Below, one piece after another: positions 38,170 to 50,165 of a stretch of 64,000 nt of DNA (within the stretch, counting starts at the first letter, position 1; the number at the start of each line of letters is the position of its first letter). The position numbers and the translations under genes were made by a program. The stretch is from positions 85,740,368-85,804,367 of the forward strand of contig NC_058337.1 of the NCBI RefSeq assembly GCF_905475395.1. Direction: 5' to 3'. Below the pieces are notes generated by a model. It saw nothing but the letters and a program-made list of their open reading frames with translations, was not told the DNA's origin and made no database searches. Source of the DNA: Chrysoperla carnea. Its lineage: Eukaryota > Arthropoda > Insecta > Neuroptera > Chrysopidae.

Positions 38170-39390
38170 TGCATAATACAGCCCACAGAAATGCTCATCT
38201 TAATTTGAATAAAAGTTAATTTGATTAACAATTGTGACAGGCTGACGTAGTGCATGGTATATGCATGAAGAGGTTTCACTCAGCCTCTGAAAATAATTCA
38301 GGAGTTGATAAATGAAATTATCAGCGGAAAAAGTGATAAAATATATATATGGTATCACAATGGGCTCTATAGTCTAAGTTTGTCCTTCGCGGACAGCCTA
38401 TATAATCTAGCCTTACCTACGTTAATATGGTTGGTACCTTCTATGCCTCTCAGTTTTATATCAATCGAATTTGGTTTTGGTAGTGAAATTTTTTTAATTT
38501 TTGATTTGCTAATAAAAAACAAATCTCCTAGCAGTTAGATTTGTGAGCATATGAGGTGGATTTTAACCAAACTTCAAAGCCTTCTTTCTATCAGTTTTAC
38601 TATACTTTAGCAAAATCTGTGTGATTGAAGAGGATTTGTGAAAAAGAGTAGGCGTCCGAAATATTAGTTTCTAACATACACCGGGCGTCTATTATCCGCC
38701 GGAAGTTAACCATAAAAACTTGTGAGACATAGTGCGTTAGCGTCATTAAAGTGGGAACACCGATTATGTGATATAAGTACAATTTGCAAATGTTTAAAAA
38801 ACCAAAATACATGCACATGCAAAAACGTCGTGGAAACACGTGACCAAAATATTTCAAGTAAAATTGATACATTTTATTTTTTCGAAATAAAATATATATA
38901 TTCAAGCATGTTTCATGGTCATAATGAAGATATAAAATTCAATTGCGCGTATTCAAAATTGCTGAATATAAATAATATTATATTTCATATAAGTAGTTTT
39001 GTTGAGTTTATTACAAACATAAAAAATGATGGATAGGATGGAGAGGAATTGTATCATCAAAAATATTTGGGTGTGAAGAATGAATGAACAAGAATGATAC
39101 ATACATGCATGCAACACATTTCATTTAATATCACTTTCAGTGTGAAAATTCACATCAATAAAAAGAAGAAAACTTAGAAAATATATACACTTATTGCAAT
39201 GGCAATTGAAAACATAAGTGTTATAGCAAGCATATACAATATATATTTTTTATTGTAGCCTATTTGATGAGTGGGTTTCAATATTTATATTTTGTGCGTT
39301 TTTGAGTCATTTATCAATATTTATTTCAACAAATAAATAAATATAAAATTTTATATCGAAGAAGAGTTGTTGATAATCGGGGTTGAGTAT
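38170..39390. other. No gene supported; two overlapping open frames of unknown value
   Basis: Open frames at 38305-38538 (plus), 38722-39036 (plus) and 38600-38905 (minus) are longer than most in the window, but they overlap on opposite strands and contain no motif I recognise. I do not call them genes. Confidence 0.45.
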
Positions 39391-39391
39391 G

Positions 39392-39779
39392 TAAAAAGTA
39401 TTTTAGTATGTCTGTAATTTTAATATTATGTTATTTAAGTATACAAAAACCTAAAATTAATTTGCCAGACGTTAATTCGGTTGCTAAACCTTGAATAAAA
39501 GCGAAAAAGTTATGAAAAATATTCAATGAAATGCTAATGAAATTAGCATTACATATATCTTTTGATATATTTTTTAATGTATGTTAACTGTCTGCGATTG
39601 ATAAGGCGCCAGTATTTTAGTGATTACTAGTTCCGAGTTCGAATCCAGCAAATGTCAGAATTTTTTTTTTGATCTTATCTTATGTAATTCTATTGAATTT
39701 TTTTTAAATTTTTATTTTAGGTTTTTGTATACTTAAATAACATAATATTAAAATTACTGACATACTTAAAATACTTTAA
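39392..39779 (+). mobile_element. Terminal-inverted-repeat element with a tRNA-like core
   Basis: The left end (39392-39456) and right end (39714-39779) are inverse complements over about 65 bp with one indel and one mismatch. The shared words include ATTTTAATATTATGTTATTT and AAGTATACAAAAACCTAAAA. Between them lies GCGATTGATAAGGCGCCAGT followed 25 bp later by CCGAGTTCGAATCCAGC, a good Pol III B box (AGTTCGAATCC) with a weak A box, and then a T11 run. The combination suggests a MITE that captured a tRNA-derived SINE, or the reverse. Target duplications were not resolved. Confidence 0.65.
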
Positions 39780-39808
39780 AAATATATGATTATTACCTGT
39801 ACATTTAG

Positions 39809-39957
39809 GCTACGCAGTACTAAACGCAAACACTACCGCCAATCAGATGGTCCAAGCTCTAACTGAAAGAGCGCAAGAAGAACAACATATCATAAAATCA
39901 GCCATAAAAAAATTCTTGTTTTACCGATGTTGCGAGCTCCTGTACCATAAAAATTAA
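39809..39957 (+). CDS. Exon-like coding segment, unidentified, possible terminal exon
   Basis: I do not recognise the product. After a pyrimidine-containing stretch and TTTAG, an open frame without ATG runs to TAA at 39955-39957. It reads YAVLNANTTANQMVQALTER, AQEEQHIIKSAIKKFLFYRC and CELLYHKN. Composition (balanced Gln, Glu, Ala, Thr; GC-richer codons such as GCA, ACC, CAG, GAG, CTG) is unlike the surrounding AT-rich noise and looks like real coding sequence with a helical character. Three readings are possible: the last exon of a gene whose other exons lie outside, a pseudogene exon, or a piece of a mobile element. The SINE-bearing element just upstream would then lie in its intron. No upstream partner exon was found, so the call is weak. 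Confidence 0.3.
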
Positions 39958-40169
39958 TAATTTTTCATAATAATTAAATTTTCCCTTTCATTTACCAAAT
40001 ATGTTTAGGTTAAAAATATTTTCAACCTTTAGTAAAGTTAGGATATATTGGCTGTTCACGAGGGACACACTCCGGTAAAGCTGATAATATCATTTATCAG
40101 CTCCTCAATTATTTTCATAGGTAGAATACACCTCCTTCACGTATATATACTATGCACTACACCGGCCCT

Positions 40170-40292
40170 TCACAACTATTAATCAAATTAATTTTTATTG
40201 TGACGACGAGAATCGAATCCGCTACCTTAGGTATACCACGTACAGAATTGCTTACGCTTTAACCAATTGAGCTACTAGAATCCACAACACAA
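40170..40292 (-). mobile_element. tRNA-derived SINE
   Basis: On the minus strand the sequence has TAGTAGCTCAATTGGTTAAA (A box TAGCTCAATTGG), then GGTAGCGGATTCGATTCTCG (B box), followed by CGTCGTCACAATAAAAATTA. A-to-B spacing is like that of a tRNA. The leader does not close a normal acceptor stem with the sequence after the B box, so it is a SINE head and not a tRNA gene. Confidence 0.7.
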
Positions 40293-41850
40293 CATTAAAT
40301 CTACCCTGCTCCTACATTCCTACACTTGGTTTTTTCTTTGCTATGTTATTGCTAATATGTTTTTTTTCTATTAAAATGTTCTTTTATTATACGTTTTTTT
40401 TTTAATTCCAAGTGAAAATTATCAACAACTTTCACAATATTGTCATTTTTTGAGATTTACCCATAAGAGAAAAGCATTAAAACTCAAACTTAAATATGAA
40501 ATAATTCATTTAAGACCCCCGGTGACCACCCTCCCCTTCTGAAACTTTGATGATTGATTTATATGTACTTCAACTACATATAAAAAAATCAAGCCTTAAT
40601 CTTTCAACAACCTACCCTGCTGCTAACCTTAACTATAAGACAAAAGCTTAGCCTTCATCCCATTAAAGAAACAAAATGAGGAATTAAATAAAGTATATCA
40701 AAACGTAGACACCTGTCACAAATAAATTTAAATATATATTCATTCATAAATTTTTTAGAAGGCCACCAATTCGTACCAATTTTTAAGCTCCCAAAGTCTT
40801 AATCGGGAAAGTTATTCAAATAAAATAACTTATTTTGTAATATTTAAATCAAACCTTAAATATATTTTGATATAAAAATATACTGATAAAAAATAAAATA
40901 AATTTGAATTATTTTCCAAATATTTTTGTAAAAACTCTAAGCGTTTATTGAAAGTTATCAGTTTTTCTGAAATGTACTAGCAGAAAAACCCACAGGTGGT
41001 TCTCTAACGTCACCACTTCAAATCCTTCAATATTCCTTTATATAATATTTATCTTAATACCTTAAAAACGTATGGTTTATATACTTAGTACACATAAACT
41101 ACCTACATAGGTACAAACATATGCGTAGATAGGTACCTATACTACCTACATATGTAAATTTGATTTGATGCTTATAATATTAAGTTAAATCATTCATGAA
41201 ATTTCAACAACGTTAAAATACGATTCTATTATTACATAATAATACTTCAACATATGTAAGTATAATATATTGTATATTTATACCTGTATAATTACAGTAC
41301 TAATAAAAATATTATTAAACACTAGTTGGAGTCATCCGAGCAATAACAACATTATTGATTTCAAATTTTCGTAAAGGAACAACATCCAATACAAAGAAAA
41401 GTGTGTATTCGATAATTCGCATAACTACAATTCTATGCCATTTATAAGCATTGCCCAGTATCCATAATCCGAACTGGCAATTATAATACAATTATAATAT
41501 TGACTTTAATAATAATTTAGTTAAATAACAAAGTTGTACTCCTGCGTAATGACCGAGTAGTTAAAAATGCAGAAAAAACATGCTAAAATACTCAAAAATG
41601 TAAGTTTATGCAATTTCGTGTATTAAAACGACAATTGATTTTAAATTAAATCGTTTCAGGTATATAGAAAAATTATATATTTGTATACAATAATTTTATA
41701 TATTAATACAGATTTTAACAAAAGGGATACAGTAATTTGTATTGTAAAATATTCTTAAAGTGTGAAGTGTGATAGCACTTTTCTAAGTAATTTTACAAAC
41801 AATTAAGCAAAATTTTTTTTATTGAAACTAAGCAATGGTTATATGAAAAA
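40293..41850. other. No gene recognised
   Basis: AT-rich DNA with short TACCTACATA-type repeats near 41100-41155. Nothing else was supported. Confidence 0.5.
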
Positions 41851-42127
41851 TAATGGGTTTTAACCCTCGTTTCTCAGACCACGTCAATAACAGAGGCCAT
41901 CCACGTCATTGTTTTTGAATTTTCTTTATTTCATAAACTACATTCAAATATACAAGTAATTTTATGATGTGCGTGTAATCGGTCACTTCGTTCTTATCCA
42001 AGCGACGACAGTGTGAATTCACCGCCCCAATTTTGTTCACACTGCGGCTGGTTGGATTCGAACCCGCAACCTCCCAGCAAGTAGTACGAGCAAGCTAAAA
42101 GCCCTAACAAGCTTGGCTACTAGTCGG
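41851..42127 (-). mobile_element. tRNA-derived SINE family S1, copy 1
   Basis: On the minus strand: TAGTAGCCAAGCTTGTTAGG (A box), TTGCGGGTTCGAATCCAACC (B box), a body with TGTCGTCGCTTGGATAAGAA and CGAAGTGACCGATTACACGC, and a tail ending in the inverse of TAATGGGTTTTAACCCTCGT. It aligns along its length with copy 2 at 61449-61735, which shares TTCGTTCTTATCCGAGCGAC and AGAGGCCATCCAC. Two full copies of about 280 bp with a Pol III promoter and a common body define a SINE family. Confidence 0.85.
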
Positions 42128-45100
42128 TTTAACGATGGGTTTTTCTAACCATATACAAAAATAATAACCGACACAAATGTCAAAAACGAACAAGAATGAA
42201 ACAAATATAATAAAGTCGTCAGCTTTAGAGCTCGCAACTTCGCATTTGACCAGATGCTTAGGTTAACAGCCACCTCATCATTCGCCTTAAGAAAATACGA
42301 AAAACAAATAGCCTAAAATATACCGTAAGATTATTCTGTGACGTTTCTCTTTTGGTAAAAAACGATTTATCAAGCAGTCAAAGCAAGTTTTTTTTTTCAT
42401 CGAGTGCATACTTTCGTTGTTCTTCAGAATCCTTAATACCCATTTCCAAATGTTTAATTCAAAAAACGATGCACTTCACATTAATACTTTTGTCCTTGAC
42501 TTTTCTTGTTACTCATCCATGTTATAATAAGAAACGCCTATACAAAATTAGCAGTGCATTGTTTGTCAGAAATGTGAATATTAAGCGAATGTGAAAACAA
42601 ACAATAGGTTTATTAGCATCATTCCGGGCAAGCAGTAATTTTTTTCATCTAAGAATTAGGTTCTTTTCTTGAAATTACTGTAGTTAGTGGTATAGTTTAA
42701 AGCTATTCGTATTATAGGAAGTAACGTGGATAAAGCTCATTGAAAAAGTTTTCCCCTTAACTAAAAATTTAAATGTTTTCGAATTCTATATTCAGATCCA
42801 CCGACAATAACAAAACAGCTTTTTGTTCGTGTATATTTTCATCGTTTTACTCTGTTTTCAACATCAATTTTTCACTTAATTTCTGAATTTATTTTAAAAG
42901 TAGGTATTTAAAATAGAGTGTATAACATTTTAATACATGCGGTATAGATTTATAAGAAGGGTAAATAACCTTATATATTAAGGTGGTAGTAAGTAATATT
43001 GTAGGTAATATATTGTTGTCAAATTTCTAGTGTTGATTACTCAAGACTAACCAAGCATAAGCGTAATTACTTACTCTGATTAGCATATACAAAATCTATG
43101 AAGTCTGCCATTTACCCAATTGCCTAGTTACTGTAAATATTCGAAAAAAGAATAAAAGTAGAGGATTAAGTAATTCTGTTATAAACCTTTTATTTTCAGG
43201 ATCGCTTTGATATTTTTATGGTCAGATTATATTATTCTAACATATGCTCATATTAAAAAAAGGTGTCTATTCAGGTCGTTCAAACACCAAAATGTTGATC
43301 GCAACCTAAACTTCGTTTTTTAAGAGGTTCCGTTTTGAGGTTGGTTACACGTTCAATTCAAATAAGTTATTTAATATTAATCAGTTCCGTTTTTGTTCTT
43401 TGTTGAGACACATCGATCTCAACGTAATTCAAAGAATATAATATATGTGTTAAAAAATTATTTTTGTACTGGAAAAGATTCTTTCCGAGTATTTTTCAAA
43501 AATCATTTCAAAGGATATAGTTCTTTCTAGTTTTTTGTTAAAAGTAATAATTTTAAATTCACGTTTGGTTTTCAATTTAATTCAACTGGCCATATGCTTT
43601 ATTTAAAATAGCACATTTCATTCATTAGTTTTGTCTTATATTAGTTTGTGCATGTACAATTCGAATTTATTCAGTGTTGCTTTCTTTGAACTTTAAGAAT
43701 TCGAAATATATGAGTAAATCTTAGTGTATATGCGAAAGTTATTGGATCAAATTGACAACGTTGGTGACTACATCAAGTCAACCATTTACGGTTTGAATTT
43801 CCTGAAATTACTTCCCCTTTGACTAGATTTTCCATCAAACCAAAATGAAAATAATCATTGGGAAACATACATTGTAAGTACAAAACATATTCAAATATTT
43901 AGGACAACTTTCTCCATACAGTCCATTAGCTTCTATACAAATTTATTTTGTTAGGGAAAAGCTCCATCAATGTCCAAAATCTACTTATTTTGGCATTTAC
44001 TTTATCCCCTGCATAGAAAAGCTCTTAGCTGAAAAGCGATATATAAATGTGAAAGTTTTTTAGAAGGAAACTTGATGTAAAGTTATGTGCTTTTTTATAT
44101 GCTAAAAAGATTTAAGTTTCTATCTCAAAAAACAAAACTTCTCTATCTCAAAAAACAAAACTTCTTTCGGAATTAGTTTTTAGTGTACTATTTTTGAAAA
44201 TTTTTCTTTCTTGAAACTCATCTTTCTTTTTTTCTTCTTTGAAAAGTCAGAATCGCTATCGACTTTAGTCATTAATAAGATTGCCATAATTCATTGTACT
44301 TACTTGACATTTACCTACATAAAATGCCTACCATACTTGACATTTTACTCATATAACATCTTATTACATGACAAATATGTAAATGCGATTTATGGATGTT
44401 TGATGTGAATTGGGTGCAAATAGTAAAAGTTTAATCAAAGGTATACATGCATGTACATTAATGAACAATGATTTAGTGATATGATTTGGGTTTCGGCTAC
44501 CCATAGCAGCCCAACCTATATCTTCTCCATTTAACTGAACTAAAATCAATTATATACAAAAAACTAACTTAGTTAATTATTTAAACGATCTTTTCTCTTT
44601 TTCATATTCAAAAAATCGATTTTTAAAACAATGGAAGTATTATTTGAATATTAGAAGTGTGTACGCTGCTCATATACTATTGAAATTCGTAAAGGTCGCG
44701 ACGTAATACACAAATATTTATATGCGTTATATATGTAAGAAAAGAACTCCCTCTGTAACAAAAAGTTCCCACTGTAACTCAAAAAAAATCGTAGCGTATT
44801 CCCTCAGAGATTGAAAAAAAATTCTTAAAATAGAATACTAATCGAAAAAAAAACCCTAGTTTATCTGTCGATTTTTCTCAATAACAAACTTGACCTTTCA
44901 AATATCAAAACCCTTCTTGATACCAAATTTTATTCAAATCGGACTTAATTTACTGACGCTAGAGAGTTTACAGACACATAAACCTATAGATACATACATA
45001 TATATACATATAAATTTTAACGATGGTCATTTTTGACATCTATTAGGTAGGATCGATGAAAATTTGAAGAATTTTTTCAAAATTCCATCATCATTACAAA

Positions 45101-46405
45101 AGCAATAGCTCCTCCATTTCCTTTGGCAATTCGCTAAAACATTGAACCGATCGATTCAAAAATTTGTCCCACTTAAAATTTGGTATAGTTTCTAGTTAGT
45201 GGCAAAACCTTTTTTCGAAATACTTAAATTAAAAATTTTGTTTGAAAGAAATCTTGTAGAAACTATGAGTGTGGGGAGCAATAGAAAAATACAACTTGGT
45301 ATATTAAGAAGCATAGATACCATAGTTTAAGAAAAGAAATAGTAATACTATTTATCATTCTTATCTAGTATTTTTTCAGTAGAAATAATTTTTATTATTG
45401 ATTTTGTGAACTAATAAAATAAAAAATAAAAATATTTGATACAGGAACTCGACTTTAGAATCTATTAGTTACAGGTGGAGGGAGTGGTTCTTTGACATTG
45501 GATGCAATATGATGCTTTCGTTTAAATTTTCCAATTTTTATTTTACTCACTTATATTAAACTAGCAAAAGCACACGAACGGCCCAAAGTTTAAATTGTTT
45601 GCTTTCTCCTTTACTATCGTGATGAGAGAAATTCTCACAATTCCTCACAGGACTTTTAGATAAAACGATAATATACTAATTGAAAAATAAAATTTATTTA
45701 TGTAAAATACTCATAACTCGAGTGCTGACGGGTTAATGAATTCTTGAAAATTTTTTACTCGCCAGCAAATAATAATTTTTGTACCTACTATTACATAATT
45801 AGTTACAGAAGTATTCCAGCATGTTTTTTATAATAGAAAAATAAATTTTATTTTTCTTTCATTTGCAATATTATTTTCTTTTTTTAATTTAATTCTATTT
45901 GTGTCGTCTCCTTTGCCTACATCATTATACTTTCATAAAATACAAAACATGTCTTTATTTTTTTACTTTATTTACTTTTTACATATTACGTAGGTACTCC
46001 TCAATGGTCTATAATGCTTAATACTAATGCTAACTAACTAATACAAGTATATGTTTTGTATACGAATAATATAACGTATACATGGTAGAACCTCTCCTGC
46101 TCTTTTAAGTTCGTCGGTAATGATGTTTTGGTGGGTACTTAAACACACACACATACATACATCTGTATATAGTGTCAGAAATTAATTGGCTCTCTAGAGT
46201 TTTACAACAACTTTACTTTTGATAAAAACACCCCTAATTCGTAAAAATATCTAATTTATAAAATATAAAAATAAGTATTGGATTTCCGTCATTATTTTTT
46301 TATACGTAAGCAGCAAAACTTTATGGTTAAGACTGTTTTTCGGTCTTTTAAAGAAGACTGGATTGCGGAAACATTATTAACAGCTTATACGTACATACCG
46401 TGCAA
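42128..46405. other. No gene recognised
   Basis: No supported gene. Within the frame at 42352-42594, a downstream ATG at 42471 begins MHFTLILLSLTFLVTHPCYN, a signal-like segment of a 41-residue basic peptide. I list this only as a finding. The other frames (44211-44408, 44364-44549) are unconvincing. Confidence 0.45.
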
Positions 46406-46409
46406 TTAA

Positions 46410-46541
46410 TTACAAGAATTTTTTATGATTGATCGCTTTAAACTTTAATTTGATGCTCGGATCGTCTACCTGTTTTGGCTCAGCCTTTTTCTTGTCTTGC
46501 AAAGTAGGTATTTTTGACGGATGACCTTTGTGCCATCTCAT
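46410..46541 (-). CDS. Small open frame with coding-like composition, unidentified
   Basis: The minus-strand frame from ATG at 46541 to TAA at 46410-46412 encodes 43 residues: MRWHKGHPSKIPTLQDKKKA, then EPKQVDDPSIKLKFKAINHK and KFL. It is lysine-rich, hydrophilic and GC-richer than its surroundings. An in-frame stop lies just upstream, so it is a complete small ORF, a terminal exon using the ATG as an internal Met, or a fragment of a retropseudogene. I do not recognise the family. A terminal-inverted-repeat element starts 42 bp away, which makes a mobile-element-associated relic plausible. Confidence 0.25.
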   Translation of the reverse strand: MRWHKGHPSKIPTLQDKKKAEPKQVDDPSIKLKFKAINHKKFL

Positions 46542-46582
46542 GCTTTACTTTTTGTAAAAAGTGGTTTAACAGAAATAATAGG

Positions 46583-46989
46583 AGAGCTGGTAGACATTTA
46601 GGCTGGTCCTTGAGTCATTCTGAAAATTCGTCGGATACCTCTCCCATAATATCCTAATACAAAAATTCAGACCTGGCTAGAGGGTAGCGGTATCTTTAGA
46701 ACCCCTATATTATCAAACTTATCAAAAATTTTTGGTGTCCAAATATCTTTGAGGCAAGTTATGCTTTTTTTTAAAAATAAATATTGAAAAATGAAGAAAA
46801 TAAACAAGTAAGGCCATTTGCGAAGGATTTTAACCCTACAAGATGTTTGCAAAAGTACTTTGCAAATAAATACAAAAATTTTGTTTGAGGCAAGTTGAAA
46901 TTTTTTTTAGGATATTATGCGAGAGGTACTGAAATCTGACGAATTTTCAAAATGCCTTGAGCACCTACCTAAAAGTGGCTACCAGCTCT
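46583..46989. mobile_element. MITE with about 75-bp terminal inverted repeats
   Basis: The left end reads AGAGCTGGTAGACATTTAGG and continues with TGAAAATTCGTCGGATACCT and CATAATATCCTAA. The right end is the inverse complement with scattered differences (TTAGGATATTATGCGAGAGG, AATTTTCAAAATGCCTTGAG, CTACCAGCTCT). Length is about 407 bp and the interior is non-coding. Target duplication is not clear. Confidence 0.7.
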
Positions 46990-47033
46990 CGAGCTAAAAC
47001 GTCATTTGACAAGTGGAATTAAATAATGATTTA

Positions 47034-47275
47034 ATGTTCAATAACACGAGTAAAAACCAATCGATTCGAAAGTGTTGTGTTGTAAATTGTCTAAACACAA
47101 CCATAATAATCCAGAATTGCAATTTTACCGTTTTGCTGTACATTCTTATGAATTAAAGAGAAACCAAAACCACAAAATAAAAGACGAGATGGCGTTCTAT
47201 TTTACTAGCGTTGTCAATATGACAGTTTCAGATGGACCGAATGATATTTCTAGGATTCTTTCCACTTTATCATAA
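47034..47275 (+). pseudogene. THAP zinc-finger domain relic, frameshifted
   Basis: From ATG 47034 one frame reads MFNNTSKNQSIRKCCVVNCL. The adjacent +1 frame then supplies NNPELQFYRFAVHSYELKRN and continues to a TAA at 47273-47275. Together these give the C-x3-4-C start and the Phe-Tyr-Arg-Phe followed by Glu-Leu-Lys-Arg pattern of the first half of a THAP domain (C2CH zinc-coordinating DNA-binding module, usual N-terminal position). The Trp, the second Cys and His, and the AVPTIF end of a normal domain of about 90 residues are absent after ELKRN. A frame change in mid-domain plus truncation indicate a relic, unless an assembly indel or an intron explains it. THAP domains occur in P-element-type transposases and in cellular regulators; which one this came from cannot be told. 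Confidence 0.45.
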
Positions 47276-48165
47276 GATTTACACGGAACCAAAATAAATT
47301 CAATTCATAATTTTCTATAAGAACTTGAAGAATGTATTGTTATGTTTTTGCAATATTATTAGTTAATACAAAATAAATACAATCACTTCGATTGAAATTC
47401 GACCAATTATGCCTTTTAAAGTAGCAAAATGCTATTTCTTAGTTCTTAATCTTTCAAATCATTAACCTTTAAAGTCCAAATAAGCTTTAGTCACAAAAGA
47501 ATCCTTTATGTGTCGAAATCATGTTCCATAACTTTTCTCGTTCCGAGCAACAGCAACGTGTTGAGATGGTTTTGGTATATTTATGCTCAGAACCCTTTCA
47601 ATTATATTTCATTTCGTTTCCCTCCTTCTCTCTTGAAAACCAAAAAAACTAACGGCAATTTTCAATATTAACCTTAGTATTTATAGTACTACGAATATCG
47701 TAAGTTAAACCTTTTATTTTATATGAAGTATTTCTTGTAGTCCACCCTGTTTAGAAAAAGAAACTAAAAGCTTTCACCACCTTTTTAACGAATGAGTAAT
47801 ATATGTAATCGTAAGTAGTACATGGCATTTTCAATACATGTGTTAATAATTTGTACTTAGCGAATGGCTTGGCGCTGGTCTTTTATGAATTTGTTTTTTA
47901 TTTCGTTACCTTTAATGATTGATGATAAAAGTGTAAATAAGTCTTTTGATGATTTTTTTTTTTTTTTTTTGTTCTTTAGTAAAAGAAAAGTTTTTAATTT
48001 TACAAAGTAAAAAAAATAAAAATAAAAATGAAAAACCAACAACAATAATTATATGTATGTTTTATTTATTTATTTATTTGAATTTTGAAGAATAACGACG
48101 CTATTCACTCCGGATGTGAATGCAGTCAAAAACTTTTTGAATTAATTTATTTTTCGTAATTAATT
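47276..48165. other. No gene recognised
   Basis: AT-rich with a T run near 47951-47970. Nothing supported. Confidence 0.5.
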
Positions 48166-48169
48166 AACA

Positions 48170-48570
48170 TTTTTGTACCATGTATATATGAAATATATCA
48201 AAGTATAGTCCCAAGTTTGTAACGCTTAAAAATATTGACGCTACGAAGTAAATTTTGGTATAAGTGTTATAAAATCGTCTAATTAGTCCATTTCCGGTTG
48301 TCCGTCTGCCCGTCTGTGAACTCGATAATTTAAAACAAAAAGAGGTATCAAGCGAGCTCAGCGTAGAAAGTGGGGTCGATATTGGAAATGAGTAACATAG
48401 ATCAATTGGGTCTTGGATCCGTAAAAACCATGATCTTATAAACCGTTAGAGGTAGAACAAAAGAATAAACGTAAAAAATGTTCCTCATAACAAAAAAGAA
48501 ACAACTTTTGTTTGAAGGATTTTTTTGTAAACATCATTGTTTACTCGTGAGGCCGCAAATTTGGTATAAC
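48170..48570 (-). repeat. Dispersed repeat family R1, full copy on the minus strand
   Basis: The minus strand reads GCGGCCTCACGAGTAAACAA, ATGTTTACAAAAAAATCC, ATGAGGAACATTTTTTACGT, CCTCTAACGGTTTATAAGAT, CAATTGATCTATGTTACTCA, GACGGGCAGACGGACAACCG, GGAAATGGAC and ends near GGGACTATACTTTGATATAT. The order is the same as at 34055-34430. This copy and that one define the longest extent of the family, about 380-400 bp. Confidence 0.75.
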
Positions 48571-50015
48571 ATAAAGTCCCTGTAAATGAAAGTCTGAATA
48601 CAACGTATTTATTTCGGGATTGGTTGATTTGGAGGTGCCGTCATTTCCCGCGCGCTAAAATGAGAGAAACGCGATAAACTGCAGTTGATTTGAATTTGTA
48701 AAGAATTCTTTAACGGTTTGTATGCTTATATATTATTGTACTACTATTTTTCTTGACTACAAATTTCAAAGTGTTGTATAATAAAGTTTATCAATCATAA
48801 TGAAACTATGAGAAATTATAGTTGTTTGGATGCCTAACAAAATGAGCCTGGTTTCGGTGAAAATAAATAATTTATTTCCATTGAATTTGTTAAAAAATTA
48901 ATTCAAACCTTTATTTATAAAGCTAACATTTTTTAGATTTGAAATTCCTTCAAATTTTGCCAACAAAAATGAAAAAAATATTTGAGAATTTTTGCTATTT
49001 TATCACAAACTAAAAGTTCTGCAGAGCAAAGTTTCTACCGAAAATACAGATGTTGAGTCAGTGTGCAAAGTTTTCGATGCATGTATGTCCGATCGAAAGC
49101 GTTTCCAGAAACAGGTCCTAGTATCAAAATACTTTTTCATCTTACCGTACCATCGCTGAATTCTTTTCCATTTGTTCAGATTCACCCTTCGTATACCAAT
49201 AGTATATTTCAATATATGTTTGTTTGTAGAGGTGAAAAAAATTGTCGGAGTTAAATACTTGACATTTTATTTAACATTATTTATTGCTCTATCGTCTCAA
49301 AAATGATCGACATAATATGAAAATACATGTATTTTAGGAGCAGTTTCTATTTTCTTAACAATATAAGCAGAGAATAATATTGAAAAATATAATAAATTAT
49401 TTTTTCTTTTTTTGTCCCAAAAAAGGCTCGTATAAATAACTCTCATGTTCAAATTCAAGACCCTTTTCATAAATTAAATTCGTATAGTATTTTTTTTTAA
49501 AGAATCAGAATAATGTATGCATGTATAAAAAGGCTTTGATAGACATACAGAATGTTTCAGGGTAAAAGGGAATTTTAGTAAAAAGAGACAAAGCAAATTT
49601 TTATATCAATTGCATAGAACAAATAAAAACTTTTTGACTCACTTATTATCTAAAATTGACGTTATACAAAGCGCTTGGTCTTAAGACGTATTGTATACTA
49701 ATAAAAGGTATCAACGAATTGTACTATTACGCATAAAGGAGCTAAACATAGCGCAAAAAATTTCGATATTGACTCAGGTATAGCTAACCAAGTAAGGCTA
49801 GTTGTAGAAACGATACACTAAAAACGATTAAATTTTAACAGTAAGTCGGATTTGAATGCGGTTTTAAGCACTGCTTTCGTTAGAGCGTCAGGAAATTTGG
49901 TGGCTTAAATGGAGTTATAAAAATTAAAAATATTTGTATAACTAATAAGCATTTTATACTTGCATTTTAAATTGACCATAAATATATTAAATTCGCAATT
50001 CGGTTAATTGTGATG
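48571..50015. other. No gene recognised
   Basis: Open frames on both strands near 49003-49254 overlap and lack motifs. Nothing else supported. Confidence 0.5.
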
Positions 50016-50019
50016 AAAA

Positions 50020-50165
50020 TGATTCTGAACTTGTTACTCGGAGGTTTTTGGGATTGCTGAACACAAATATCGCGCCAAAATCGAGAATCAGGTATCTCGG
50101 AGATCAATTCTGCGATATTCGTTTTTAGCGACCCCAAAAACCGACGTGTAACAAGTTTGACATCA
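50020..50165. repeat. Inverted-repeat element with AACTTGTTAC ends
   Basis: GAACTTGTTACTCGGAGGTT-TTTGGGATTGCTGAACAC faces the diverged inverse GTTTTTAGCGACCCCAAAAA-CCGACGTGTAACAAGTTTGA about 100 bp away. Elements built on this 'GTTACTCGG.GGTTTTTGGG' phrase are, as I recall, widespread in insects. The open frame at 49967-50209 crosses it and is not a gene. Confidence 0.55.

Noticed and set aside
38305..39036. Overlapping frames of 77, 101 and 104 codons
   Set aside because: They overlap on opposite strands, have background-like composition and no motif or splice context.
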